Origin: Mycteria americana
Taxonomy: Eukaryota; Chordata; Aves; Ciconiiformes; Ciconiidae
NCBI RefSeq assembly: GCF_035582795.1
Contig: NC_134367.1
Span: 120,428,062 to 120,492,061, forward strand
Direction: 5' to 3'
Length of the DNA stretch: 64,000 bases
The position numbers and the translations under genes are program-made. Shown piece by piece: positions 25,601-37,863 of the stretch (positions are counted from its first letter, which is position 1; the number at the start of each line of letters is the position of its first letter). The notes beneath the pieces are model-generated. The model saw only the letters and a program-made list of their open reading frames with translations, had not been told where the DNA came from and did no database searches.

Positions 25601-28600
25601 CCAGAGCTATTCCCAGGAAGCTGTGCCTGAGCTTTGGGCTTCCCACAACCCCGCTGTCACCTCTGTTCATCTGCCTGTGCGCTTTGGTAGCATGTGGCAG
25701 CTGCTTTTGCAAAGGCATTTGGTGCCTTCCACTGCAGAACAAATCCAAAGGTTTTTTTCCTTGTGCTTGTTCAAGAAAGTGTCCTGACTCAGAGCAGAGG
25801 AGCAGTGCTCCGAGCCTGGGTTAGGACAACACCTAAAACCCACAACACTCTTCAGGGCTGTGGGTATACAAGATCCCGCAAGATCTTCAAGTGAAATGTG
25901 TAAGTGAAGTAAAAGATGGGGAATAACATCAGCCCCATAAGGTATGACAAGCAAGGCCAAAATTGATCCATCGTTGCCGAGTAGGAGGAACACAGGACAT
26001 GATGAGGACTTGACAGCCAGTGCCAGAGGGGTTTCCCTGCTGTGTGGCCCAGATCCAAAGCCCACCCGAGGTCCGTTAGAGATGTGTACACTTTGGCTTG
26101 GGTATTTTCCAGCTGGACCAGCGTCCCTCAGCATCTCAGAGGGGTGACTCACACTGCTGCAGGCACAAAGCTCCCTGCCCAGGCACACCAGCTGCCTGAG
26201 TTGCCTTGGGGCTCATCTTCAGACTAAGTCTGGCAGGCAGCGAGCACTGCCTCTCTGTTCCCAGAATGAACCTTATATAAATGCCTGATCCAAACTATTT
26301 TGTCATCCTTGACAAATCCTCCTGCTATTAAGTCATTCCCCACTTTCCTCAGCTCAGAGCTCCTCCAGGATATTTGGTATCGATGGCTTTGCTGATGCCT
26401 ACTCCGACAGAATTTTTATTTTCCCTCCCACACAATTGCTGGTGGGAGGCACTGATTCATGCCAACGACCTGCCCGATCCTGGAGCTGAAAGGCAGCCAG
26501 GGAGAGAGCTGAGCTCCTGCAGCAGGCAGGTGCCAGAGCAGATCCTCATCAGGCATCAGTGAAGTAGCTCCCAGCCTATGAATGGAGCCTGGACCATTTA
26601 CACCAGTGGAGGATCTTTCCCCAGGAGTCTGAGGTGTTCTGGTATGTGTGGGTATATCAGGACATATGGTTGCTAAAATCAGTGTATAACAGGCAGTATA
26701 CATCCTATATAAATGTGTCTATTTCATTACTGAGCGTAGGTGATTTTGTGTGGGGCATATGTTTTCCCACAACACAAAAGTTCATTTTAAAAATACCCTG
26801 TTCTGTAGGCTTTCCCTAATGACTATTTTTCCCCACACATCTATTAGCCAACAACATATGCCAGCATTTCTTCCTTAAAAGTTAAAACTGGCACATAGCA
26901 CACAGAGCATGAAATAATAAGATGTGATTAAGACAGTAGCTGGAGCTAACCAAAGCCAGAAAACTCATGGCTGAAAGGTCAAACCTTTATTTAAATTGCC
27001 TTTGCAATGGTCTATTTATTTGCAGGTGCTGTGAATTAAGAGGGAAAGTCTTGTAATGAAAGAACATCTGGCATGGAAAATCTCACCTTAGTTCAAGCTG
27101 AACAAAGTTTCACTCACACTAGAAGGTAGGTTCTTGTAATGGGAAATGTCGGTCAACCTCAGGGCAGGTAACACTATCCAGCATTATCTGTAATGACAGC
27201 ATTTCTGGTGAGAAGCAGTACATGGGCCAGGAATGCTGCTAAATGGGGATAAAATCAGCACCTCCTGCCAGGGAAACAGGATTATTCTGTGATTAAGGAT
27301 ACTGAGGTGGGGATAGGGGCGATCAGTGCTCTGCCCTGCAATGCATTTTCAGTGTGACCTTCACAAATTGGTTTGTTCTGAGTTCCCGCCAGCTTGTTCT
27401 GGGTATCTGAGAGCTTTGAAGAGACTGAGAGGACAGTGCATTTACACCCACATCTTTGCCTAACGGCAAATCCCCTAAAAAGGCTGCAGTTAGAGGATGA
27501 AATAATATGGTTTTGTGTCTGTGATCCAGGCCCCCTTGTTTAAGAAGCGACTCAGCATGTGCTCTGTGAGGCTGGTGTGTTTTCACATCCTTGTCCCCTT
27601 GGCCTCCCTGGGTCTGGGGCGTCCCTGAAGGAGCATCACTGCTCTGGGCATAGGCTGGGGGCCAAGAGAGTCAGGGCACAGCTGAAGGTGGCTGTGGAAT
27701 AACTGTCTACATATTCTCAAAGCACTTCTTCCCTCCACGGGATGGCTGGATCTATAGGGGAGTTGCTTTGGTTTGTTTTTTTGGGGGGGAGGGGGGTGTG
27801 ATCTGAGTTCTCACTTTGGTATGGAAATGTTGGTCTTAGGTTTGAGACGTATTGGTGCTAGAAGCAGAAAGAGGTGCCCACGAGGCAAGTACCATGTGGA
27901 GTGATGAGAAATGTGTGTGTGTAGACAAGTCCCACATCTAGGTTTTTGTCTCCCTGGGTGTTAATGCTGGTTGTCTGGTGTTCAAGAATAAACTTGTTGC
28001 ACAAGTTTGAATTACTGAGAAAAAAAAGTCTTCTGGGATGAGGAGACACAGACTGTGGCTAAGAGCTATTTTGAAGGCTGGGGGAGTCTTTCCAGAGGCA
28101 GGAGTGGATCAGCCTCAGAATTCAGTGGTGTGCTGGACAAGCGTAAAAACGATTTTTGGGCCCCTTCCTCCTGTTCCCACTACCATGGGGTGCCTCTGTG
28201 GTGCTGGTACTCAATGAGAGGAGATGGTATCAGTGCCTATACGAGGCACTGCCACGAGGAGAAAGAAATGAAGCTGCTAAGCACAGATGCTTCTTGTTCA
28301 GTGTTTGAGTGCAGCAAGCATCTTTGACAGCCATGTCCTCTGAGCAAGGAATGAGGCTGCTAATGTTATTAAGGCAGAACCAGCCCCGCTTGCAAGGCCC
28401 TGGCAAGGGTGGCAGGTCATGATAGGGATCTACTGTGTGATTGCCCTTTTGGGGCTGGGGGCAAGGGAGGGGCTGATGCCCTTAGCAAGGAGGGATTGGC
28501 TATTTTTGGCAGCAATATCCATCAGGCTGCAACCAAGAGTAGCCTGTGGGCTGGTGTGGTCCCAGGCTGTCCTCAGGGCTGCTCAGCCTGGGTGGGACAG

Positions 28601-31600
28601 TCACCCATACACGCTGGCTGGGCAGCATCGGGTGCTCCTAACCTTGAATGAAAGTGTCCTATTAACTTTGTTCCCAGTGTAAGTTTGCCACACTTGACCC
28701 ATTTGAGCTGAAATATCCCCCCTGAGGCGGCCACCTGACACAGGTCTGCATGACGTAGGAGATGTGCAGGAACTGTCTCTTCCCAAAGCCAGAGCATGAC
28801 ACTTTGCAGGCTCAGTATGCCTTGTGTGAGAGCTGGCGAAGCTAGCCACTATGGCTTGCTCTTTCCCATGTCCAGGGTAGCAGAGGTCTCTTTCAGGGTC
28901 ACTTTTTCTGCTTTTCCCTCTGCATCACCTCTCCACCCCCAGGGTTACAACTGGATGCTGGGCCTTTCATCAGGGCTTGCACCAGCACGTATCTTTTTTT
29001 CCTCCCAGAGTGTTTAAAATGCTTTCTGCTCAGCCTTTCAAACATCACATGGAGTGGCTGGACTGAGTCACCCCCGAGTGCCTCCTGTCTGAGCATGGCC
29101 AGCACTGGCTGCCAGCAGAAAGGCTGAGGAAACCCTGGGGCATTGCTTAAGGCTGAGATACAGGGCCAAGCCCAAGGGAGCAGGCATGGCCACTGATTGG
29201 AAATCCAGACAGATTGTGCCAAGGAGTATGTCCTACACTTGCTTTTTCAAGAGACAGGCCTGAGGACCAGGTAGTGCCCAACACAACTGGCAGCAAAGGT
29301 GCTAAGGACCTCAGGGAGAGCTGGCATCACTCCCTGCCCATGGGAGCTGGGCTCCCAGCTGGTCAAGGCCACCTTTGCAAGGTCTGGAGAGGGAAGTTGT
29401 GGCAGGTTCCCACATTAGTACCCCGGGATAACAGGTTATGGCTCTTGGCATCTGCTGGTTTCCACCTTGTGAGGACATTTAATCTTGAAAGAGCTTTTTT
29501 CTATACTCGCTGGCAGGCTGTGTGCTGGCTCTACATCCCTGGCTGGGGGCCTGCAGCACATTGCAAGGGGTTTTGGCTGGAAAGCTGCAGAGGCAGACAT
29601 GTGTGATGCGTTTTTGAATGTCAGCAAAGATGCCCATCGCTCTCTGCCTGGTACTGCCCGTATGCTGCCAGGTGCCAGCTGCAGTGAACCTCCGCTGCTT
29701 GCAGTAAGTGGTGCTCCTTGAACATTGGTACTTCTCCAGGGAGTGCAATGGGAACCCAATATCCGCTCTCTGGCAGCCACAAATTCATAAACTTCTCATC
29801 GAGACCAGCTAGATGGATAGGATGGTGAATGAGTGCCAGGCAGTGTGGAGGTGAGTTTCTGCCAGATCATGCTCCTCTCCCTGATTAGGGAGAGATCTTT
29901 GGAGAAGGGACAGAGCGGTGGCCCTGGTGTGGGGCCACGGGATCCATGTGTAGCATCTGTGCTTGGAACTTTGGTAGGCCAGTGCTGCCTGGCTTGTTTG
30001 GACAGAGGTGGCAAACCCAGAAGGTTTGTGGCCATCCGTGTTTGAAGAGAAGGACCTAAATTAATGTTACTGGCAGATGGATAGAGAAGAGACCCAAATT
30101 AATGCCTCCTTGAGGGAAAGACGATTAAGTCAGCTCGTGTCCATCCTGCCAGCCAGTCACTCGGCACTTGTCCTGTCAGCCCGTCAGTACTTGCACAGCT
30201 CCAGACTGCACCATGCCCAACCAAAATGGTTGCAACAAGAGGGAGGGAGGTGGGGACAGGGAAGTGGAGCAGGTGGGTGGCCAGGCTAGGATGCAGGAGC
30301 AAGGTGGGATCCCTGGGGAGAAAGGGGACACATTCAAAATCATTGAATTCATGTGTCATTAATTCTATCTCTTGCAGAATAGCTCTTCTACTCTGAAAAG
30401 ATTCTGATTATCCTTGAGAGGCTGCTTTCTTGGTTATTGCAGGGTTGGAGGGAAGGTTTAGGTTGCATTTGAAAGCCTTCGCTTTTGGGGAGCCAAACTC
30501 TGGACACTCCTCCTCCAAGAAGAAGTAGTTACTGCCACTTGGCTTGCAGAGCCGCTATCTGTTGGGCTTTTTCCCACTGATCGTTCTCACTCCCAGATGC
30601 TCATTCCTACTGATTTATGTATTATGGTGGCTGCTTTTCCAGAGGCTGGGGGGATTGTGGTCCCGGCTGCCACGCTGCAGTGGCAGGGAGGGTGTTTTGC
30701 AAAACATCACATCAGCGCTGAAACGTGGTTCCTCTGCTTCCTCTGCCTCACTGTTGGGGTGAATTATCTGAGGACCTTGGAGTTGTAATGGGGGAGAGGA
30801 GACTGGAAAAAACTCAGGAGCAGAAGGATGGTGGTGTCCAGTGAACAGGGGGGTTGCATGTGAGGAAGGCGACATCCCCAACAGTCCCTACCTTGTCCAT
30901 ATGGCATTTTGCAGAGGAATTATAACTACCATTTGCCTCTGGAAAATTGTCCCTACATCACAAATATAGGTAGCTATCGTCTTACCCAGGAGGGAATGCC
31001 TGAAAACTCGTGTGTCTACAGCAAAGCCTAAAATGACAGGCCAGGGATGTGCTCTCTGGTCCTGGCTGTCACCTGGTATCATTTGAATGTAGTCTCTGAA
31101 GTGGATGGAACTAGGCAAATTTACACTGACGGAGATTCTGCCAGGTATTTTCAGTTCCCAAGGCTGCCTTTAAACGTAAGCCTCTTAAGCCTTTTTTATA
31201 AGCACACAGCATTTCACAAAGAGGGCCTAAAAGTCTTAAAATCAGGGTGTGCAAAAGAAAAAAAGGATTTTCTAGTGGGAAGAGGTCTTAGCAAAAACTC
31301 CTCTTGCGTTTTGCAGGGTTTGCTTTCTCTTTCATAGCGTCTTTTTGCAGCTGGGTTTTTAGTGCCAGTGGTGATTGAAAAGAGGTGATTGAAAATTTCT
31401 TTGGCGATTCCTTTTGCTGTGTGAGTACTGGTGTAATGAAATAGATTTCTCAGCACTGGGTTTTCAGTCTGGAATTATGTGCAAGGGCATAATGGGATTT
31501 TTTTTTCAGTACATACTTTGTTCAGCAATAAAAAGCTCCGTTTGAAATTGTTACAGTCTGTTGCAGAAATCTATATATTTTTATCTTACAAAATTGAAAT

Positions 31601-32019
31601 TTGCCTCTGAAATTTCCGTGACACTATCAACCACAGAACAATATTGTTCTTACCAAACAGAACCCTTGCTGAGAGTCAAACTGCTATAAATATTTAAAGA
31701 AATTAATTACTAAGTAAGCCAGACTAGTGCCCCAGTCTGTAAATATTAAATGGAACATACACAGTTGACAAAATGCAGGCAGAAACACTGAATGGGGCCG
31801 TTTCATTGCCTAAATGAAATAATTTGCAGTGCAAAGGCAACTGTAAAAGTAATTTTTGCTTAATGGCAAGCAGCACTCAAAATACAAGGGCTTAAGTCAG
31901 CATTTTGCTTGCTGAAAAAAATTTCCATCCTGTTTTACAGTCTACTGCACAAGCCCCAAACTCCTTCACCAGTGAGGTTACCAGCGTGGTTAATTGCGTA
32001 CTTTAAAAAAAATGTTGGA

Positions 32020-32049
32020 GGGGTTGGGGAGGGGTTTTTTTTGTGGGGG
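32020..32049 (+). repeat. G-rich tract, G-quadruplex candidate
   Basis: Four runs of four or five G (32020-32023, 32026-32029, 32031-32034, 32045-32049) within 30 bases, followed by more G/T sequence. It fits the usual quadruplex pattern except for a long third loop. Confidence 0.6.
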
Positions 32050-33307
32050 TTTTTTTTGGAGGTGGTAGATCTAGGTGTGCACCTCCACTGTGCCCAGGCC
32101 GGAAGGTGAGATGCCCCCAGCTCTCAGGCTGCTCTCTGGGCGTCAGCTGCCTGCGAGCTCCGGTCCTGCAGCGATACTGAGCATCTGAAAGCCGAGCTGG
32201 GGGAGACATGCTGGTGGCTTTCAGGGGTGCTATTGCTCTTTGTCCAGGACTCATCTCTGGTGAGGAGGGTGTTGGGGTGCTGTTAACTCCCCCCTTGCAG
32301 AGAAGGAGGTGTCTGGGGCTGCGGAGGTTGCTCCTGTTGTCAGCAAGGCAATTTCATTACAGCTGAGGCTAGGAGAGGATTTAGTCATAGCTAGATTCAT
32401 AAAGCCATGAGTAATCATGTAAGGGGTCCTGTGGATCCAAAGCTGCATTTTAGCTTGATGATCGGTTCATCTGGAGTGGCAGGTTTTGACTGGGACTCCA
32501 GCATATCATTTTCTGACAGCAAATCAGGAATTTATACCAAGGTGAGAAGTGGCAGCACAGATAATAGGAAGAGACTTGTAACTAAAAATCCCAGCGATGC
32601 AATGGTATTTAGGCAAATTCCTGCTTCCTCTTGTAGGAGGGCAGGAAACGTGAATGTTGTTTCACATCAATGTTATCTTTCCCACGGATGCTATACCAGT
32701 GTAATTGCAAGAGCTAAGTTGCATTTACTGCCTGGAGCAAGCAAGGTTGTCGAGTTGCTGTCAGGGAAGGACCTAGGAAGTAGCACTGCTTTTTAGTGGT
32801 AATCATGCTGACAGCGCAGTATGGAAAAACTGTCCTTCATTCTGTAGGCCCCAAAGTCTGCTTTTTATTTATGTATTTATTTTTGTATTGCAGCATAATC
32901 TAGTTTTCTCCTATCTGAGCTGACAAACACTGAAGGAGGAATGGCTGGGGGGGGGTGGAGATAGTTGTGTGTGTGAGCAGCATATGTGAAGATGTGGAAA
33001 ACGTGGGATGTCAGGGAAATGGTTGTGTTCAGACTTGGTCTTCCCTCTCTCACTTACCTGTGTTTTGGGTTTGGCTTGGTTTTGGGGTTTTTTTTCTTCA
33101 TTCTGGTGATATCTTTACAGCTTCTGTAGCCTGTGAGTGTATCCAGAGACCCTGAAGATTTGTATCAGCTGGCATAGGGCTTTTTCCAGAAGACCGTAGC
33201 AGAGTCTGTGCATATATTTTTAATATCCCTTAACAGTTACTACACGTCTTATGGGCATATTTTAAACCTCTTTTCAGTTTGGCCATATAACACTTGACCT
33301 TATTTCT

Positions 33308-33331
33308 GTGGTATATATATATATATACCAC
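33308..33331. repeat. 24-bp perfect palindrome with (TA)8 core
   Basis: GTGG, then eight TA units, then CCAC form a perfect inverted repeat with no spacer. AT-rich palindromes of this kind can extrude as cruciforms and are often length-variable. Confidence 0.85.
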
Positions 33332-36300
33332 TGAAGAGCTGGAGCCAGAAGGATCCTGCATGGAAGAGAAGAGGGTTACAAGTGAGCAAAATCTTCTTTT
33401 TTTTAAAGAAGACCGAGAAAGACAATTCAAGAAGAGTCAACCTGAACTTTTAAGGTTCTGAAGCAGAAATATCCTGTAGATTTTGTAGATTTTCTTTGAA
33501 GAAAGTCTTTGAGACTAAAGACTAGCAGTTGTTTCTAGCAGTTGTTTCTGTACTGCCTAAAAGCACGTGGCATGAACAAAACCAGACTGTGTGAGGTATG
33601 ATATAAATATAGAAAGGAAAAAAAGATAGGTGCCCATGCTACAGAAATTACACATCTGTACCACACAGGGTCTGTTGACAGCTCCTCTGTCTCTCAAATG
33701 GAGTTCAGTTTGCTGGACAGTTCATTGATACCACGCGCTGAGGCCACACGCAGTGACAGGCATGTTTAACTTTCAGGGGAAAAGTGACCCAAAAATACTT
33801 CAGTGGAGGCAAAAGATGTGCATTTTAGATTTAAATTGGAAGCTGGTTATTGTGTCAATACAGAATTAGGCGTTGCTCAACAATCTCAGTGCATTAAGGT
33901 GATTTGCATCCCATGGACTCAGTTCTACTATGAGGGTACATTTTTTATCACTGTTGGGTTTTGGATGACAGAGAGGCTAAACCAAAATGTGCAGACTGAC
34001 CACCCATTACAAGTAACAAACTGTACCAGCCCAATCCACCCAAGCACAGGCTGCTGCAGCGTGTGCTTAGAAGCATTTTGCCTTATCTAATAGAAGTATC
34101 ATTTCATCTCCCATGGATTCAGCTCAAGCAGACGCTGTTCCTGATACCTCTGTCCCTGTCATTTGTCAGATCCTCCCGTAGCTCGTCAAGCAAGCTCCAT
34201 TCATCAGCATCACTGCAGGTGCCTGATACAGCATAAATAGTCTTTGCTCAATAAGAAGGAGGAGGTCTGAGTGTGGTCCTGGCTGCCAGCTCTCACAGAG
34301 GCTTTGGCTGGAGGCGTGCAAAGATTTTGGGGTGTATACAGGCATATGCACCCCTGAAGGTTTGTCCCTTCTGCTTTGCCAGGCACCCTGTGCAGTGCAG
34401 ACGAGATACAGCTGAGCACTGGCCTGTTCCCTCTCCAGTGGATGTGTCTGATAGATTTTAACTCCTCTGAAGTCTGTTACCATACGAACAGGGAGATGAG
34501 CTGGCTACCTGATCCTGCCTCACTGTAGAGCCACTAAGATGATAATTGAATTCCTGGGGCATGGTTCAACTACATGTTGCACCAGCTCTAAGCCACTCTA
34601 ACAGTTGGTCTTAGTGAGTTATGGGTAAATATATATATGGTAATGTATGATGACAGCAAAGCATATGCATCTGTGCAACCCCAATGCATTATGTTGCAAC
34701 TGGCATTGCATATGTGTAGACCTCTGGAAGGATTTTTGCTACCATTAGTGAAGCTGGATAGATGGTGTCCCTTGAGGTGCTGGCTTTTCAGATTTGATCA
34801 GTGTTTTTCTCCAGATCCATCCCCTTAGCACCTTCTGAATGAAAGAGATGAGTTTGTTCATGAAATGGGCTGCAGGATTTTCATTCCATGAAAACTAATT
34901 GGCATCCAAGAATGAAGATAATCCCACTAGCACATCTAATTAGAGAAGAGCAATCCTTATATTCCCTGAGCAGTCTCCTCTCAATTTAAAAGGAGCTCAG
35001 ACACAGAAACTCGCTTGTCATCCTTTGAAGTTCTAGCTTCTAGCATGAGCCAAACGTGTATTTTTTTTTAAGTGTTTGTATTTGAGAGAATCCAGCAGGA
35101 TAAATACTGTTTATTCATAGAGCGATAGATTGTCACAACATTTGAGGGGTGTATGTCACTGCAATCAAAGTTCTGACACATCTGAGAAGGGAGGTTGGGG
35201 TGTGCCACTCACAACCAATCGAGTGAAATATGCCACCGCCTGCTGTAATCCTGACTTAAAGCAGTCACATCTCTTTCCTAACCTGAGGGGAAGCTCGTGC
35301 CAGCTGATACCTGGCTGTAAAAGTCTGTGTGAAGCGACATTGTTTTGCAAATACAGGCTGACTGAATTAACTGCAGGCAAAATGCTTGGATTTTCTCTGG
35401 TTTTCCAGCACTGGCAGAAAAGTCTGTGGGAATCATGTTTTGAAATCCTACCCTTGGGTGCTGAAGAGGGAATTAGATATACTCCATCCAGTTGTGCCCT
35501 GCTCCTGTCACAGACCTCTTGGGTAACCTCCTGCAAAACTTGCAAATCTTTGTAACCTTGATTCTGATCAAATCTGAAGGCGTTAACATGTGCTCCCAGT
35601 AGACCCTGATATAACTGATGGCAAAACATGTCCCAGCAGTGCTTTAACATCTTCTCTCATCAACAGCAAATACAGGTCTTCTTGATTCTTTGGGATCAGC
35701 CCACACAATGCTGAGGTGAGGGAGAGTTTCAGAGAAATCCTACAAGTCAAATATAAATAAACAAACCAGTGCAGAGAAAACGTCTGTGAAGATGCAGTGC
35801 AAGGGATGGATCAGAAGCCACATGAGGCAGGGGTGCGGGACTGCTTAATCTCAGCTGTGTCTTTTGCAGCAAGAAGGCTTCTGGAGTGGTGGTTGTACCG
35901 ACTATCAACAGGACTCGTGCGATACAGGTACTTAGTATGAATACCTCATAGATACTAAAATAGCTGGGTATTTTTATTCAGCATCTTTGTATCACTTGCC
36001 CCTTTTGACTGTCATGTCCAAGATAAGTATAGCCAAACAAATGCTGGAGTAGAGCAGTTACACAAGGATAACCAGAGTGCTATTTATATGCCTGGGGAAG
36101 CAGAGACGTGGCAAATGTTTCACCTAAAATTCTTTCTTGTGAGCAGCTGAGGAGGTTGAGGCCAGGCTGAATCCTCACACAGATGGGGGAGGACATGGGG
36201 GCCTTGGAGCCAGTGAAATTCTTCATAGTCTTTTGAATCGGGCTCTTGACTTCCCACAGTCAAGGCTGGTGATTTCCAAAGAAGCATCTGCCTGTGGAGA

Positions 36301-37718
36301 TGGGGCTTGTATAGGCTGTATGGGAACAGCATGCAGGAGGGGGAGGTTGAGGAAGCAGAGAAGATGTTGCAGTGTTGAATTGTTTTTCATTATGGCCATG
36401 TAACTGGGTTTTATTACTTTGCAGAAACTGTAATCTGAATGCAGGGTGAATGAGGTTTCTGGCTTTGCCTCCTGGAGTGAAAGGCTATCTTCTGAAACAA
36501 GCTTCAAATGGAGCTGAAGTTCCTGGCTTCCTTTATGCACAGATGGAGAAGCTGCGTGTGAGTTTTACTGGAGTGTTGTGTCCTTGTGTCCTGTTTTATA
36601 TGTTTAAAGGATATATGGTTATAGCAGCCTGGCATTGTTAATACACAATATAATAGTACACAGAACAATAATAGAGGTAACTGCCATTTTGATGTATAGA
36701 TCCATTGTCCTCCATGAACACTGGCAATTAAAGGGCCACCTGCTTAGCACTGAGAACAAATAAAAAAGAACAACTGAAAAATACACATAATTTGGAGATG
36801 GTCCTCTAAGAGTTAATGAAAGGAAAAGCAAAACAAGTCCTGGTCTTATAATGTCTTTGCCTGGCTCTGAAGGGAACTGGAGGGAGTGTTCAGACTCGCT
36901 CTGTGCAGAGCTCATCGTAGCTTGTAATTTGTGCTTTCCGGTCCATCAAGGACTAATCGGGACAGTGGGGGCTGTTTAAGAAAATTGTGTAAAACTTCAT
37001 CTCTGTAGGTTTGCTCTGGCTCCCCAGAGCATCATTACAGTAAATAAGAGGTTTGCCTGTGGAGATGGATGCTAAGAGCAGTGATTTCCCCGGTAAAACT
37101 CTTGAGGAACACTGTGTGTCATTCACTCACCAGATAAGTATGGGGATCACTTTCCAGTTGTTCTAAGTTTGCTGTGTGCAGGGGGGGGCAACGATTTGAG
37201 TGGAAGGGACAGAAACCTTGCAGGAAAAAAAGGCTGCTGCAGCAGCACCTGAAAAGGCTTTGATCGGAAATGGATGTGGAAACGCAGCAGTGGTTTCTTG
37301 TGAAAGCTGTGCCAGAGGGATGGATTACCGCACCTCCTCCCTGTAGGTAGAGGCTCAGCATCCTCTGACGGTGGGAAAGACCCAAGGATGATACCGCATT
37401 CTCTAAGCTGGAGAAAGGGGCAGGGAAACCCCGCTTTTCTCCTTTTCTGAGAGGATGGCGGGGCGGGGGGTTGTAAAGGGGTATTAGGAATATTAGGCGG
37501 GGGGCAGGAGGAAGAGAGACGGTAACTGCAAAGGAAGGGAAAATGAGCTCGGCTTTCCTAGCCTGGGAGAAACTTCCCCCGTGCTGGCGAGCTGCGGGGG
37601 CCGGGATGGAGGGGAGAGGGTGGCCTGAGCCGAGGGGGTCCCGCGGCTGCGGGCGGTGCCGCTGTGGGGGAGAGGACAAGGGGGGGGCGGCGGCGGCACC
37701 GCCCCCGGGGGCTCGAAG

Positions 37719-37725
37719 TGACGCA
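37719..37725 (+). promoter_or_regulatory. CHGB: CRE-like element TGACGCA, CHGB proximal promoter
   Basis: TGACGCA lies 56 bases upstream of a TTTAAATA box and 96 bases upstream of the start codon. Mammalian chromogranin A and B promoters depend on a cAMP-response element placed a short distance upstream of the TATA region (established for the family). This is a one-base departure from the TGACGTCA consensus half. Function is inferred from position. Confidence 0.55.
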
Positions 37726-37774
37726 GGCTCCCAGTGGGGCCCCCCGCCCGTCTCCTCCGCCCCCGCTCCCACCC

Positions 37775-37782
37775 TTTAAATA
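37775..37782 (+). promoter_or_regulatory. CHGB: TATA-like box TTTAAATA
   Basis: TTTAAATA is an isolated AT octamer in an otherwise GC-rich island, just upstream of exon 1, which makes it the natural TATA candidate. It starts only 40 bases before the ATG. If it set initiation at the usual distance, the 5' UTR would be about 10 bases long. An upstream start site is a real alternative. Confidence 0.5.
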
Positions 37783-37795
37783 GCGGCGAGCCGCC

Positions 37796-37815
37796 GAGCA
37801 GAGCAGAGCAGAGCA
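37796..37815 (+). repeat. CHGB: (GAGCA)4 repeat running into the CHGB start codon
   Basis: Four perfect GAGCA units. The final A is the first base of the ATG at 37815. The array leaves A at -3, with G at +4, a strong initiation context. Confidence 0.85.
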
Positions 37816-37863
37816 TGGGGCCGCTGGCGCTGCTCGGCCTCCTGGGGGCCGCCGCCCTGGCAG
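37815..37863 (+). CDS. CHGB: CHGB coding exon 1 (signal peptide)
   Basis: Encodes [16 protein letters not shown] plus the first base of a Gly codon, ending CAG before the donor GTGAGC at 37864. It is a typical hydrophobic signal core, the same length as the mammalian one when joined to exon 2 (intron phase 1). The 5' end of the transcribed exon is not defined. Confidence 0.95.

Larger units (their letters stand above)
19301..37440. other. Intergenic region between SHLD1 and CHGB
   Basis: About 18 kb with no open frame that resembles a known protein on either strand and no splice-bounded exon I could support. It contains a C-run (20741-20753), an A-run (22508-22523), a G/T-rich tract (32020-32049), an AT palindrome (33308-33331) and moderately GC-rich stretches around 20.4-21.0 and 25-30 kb. 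Short open frames occur at the level expected by chance. CHGB enhancers may lie here, but nothing in the sequence alone pins one down. Confidence 0.6.

Noticed and set aside
25667-26188. 173-codon minus-strand open frame
   Set aside because: No similarity recognised, it overlaps another open frame on the same strand, and the composition is that of non-coding DNA.
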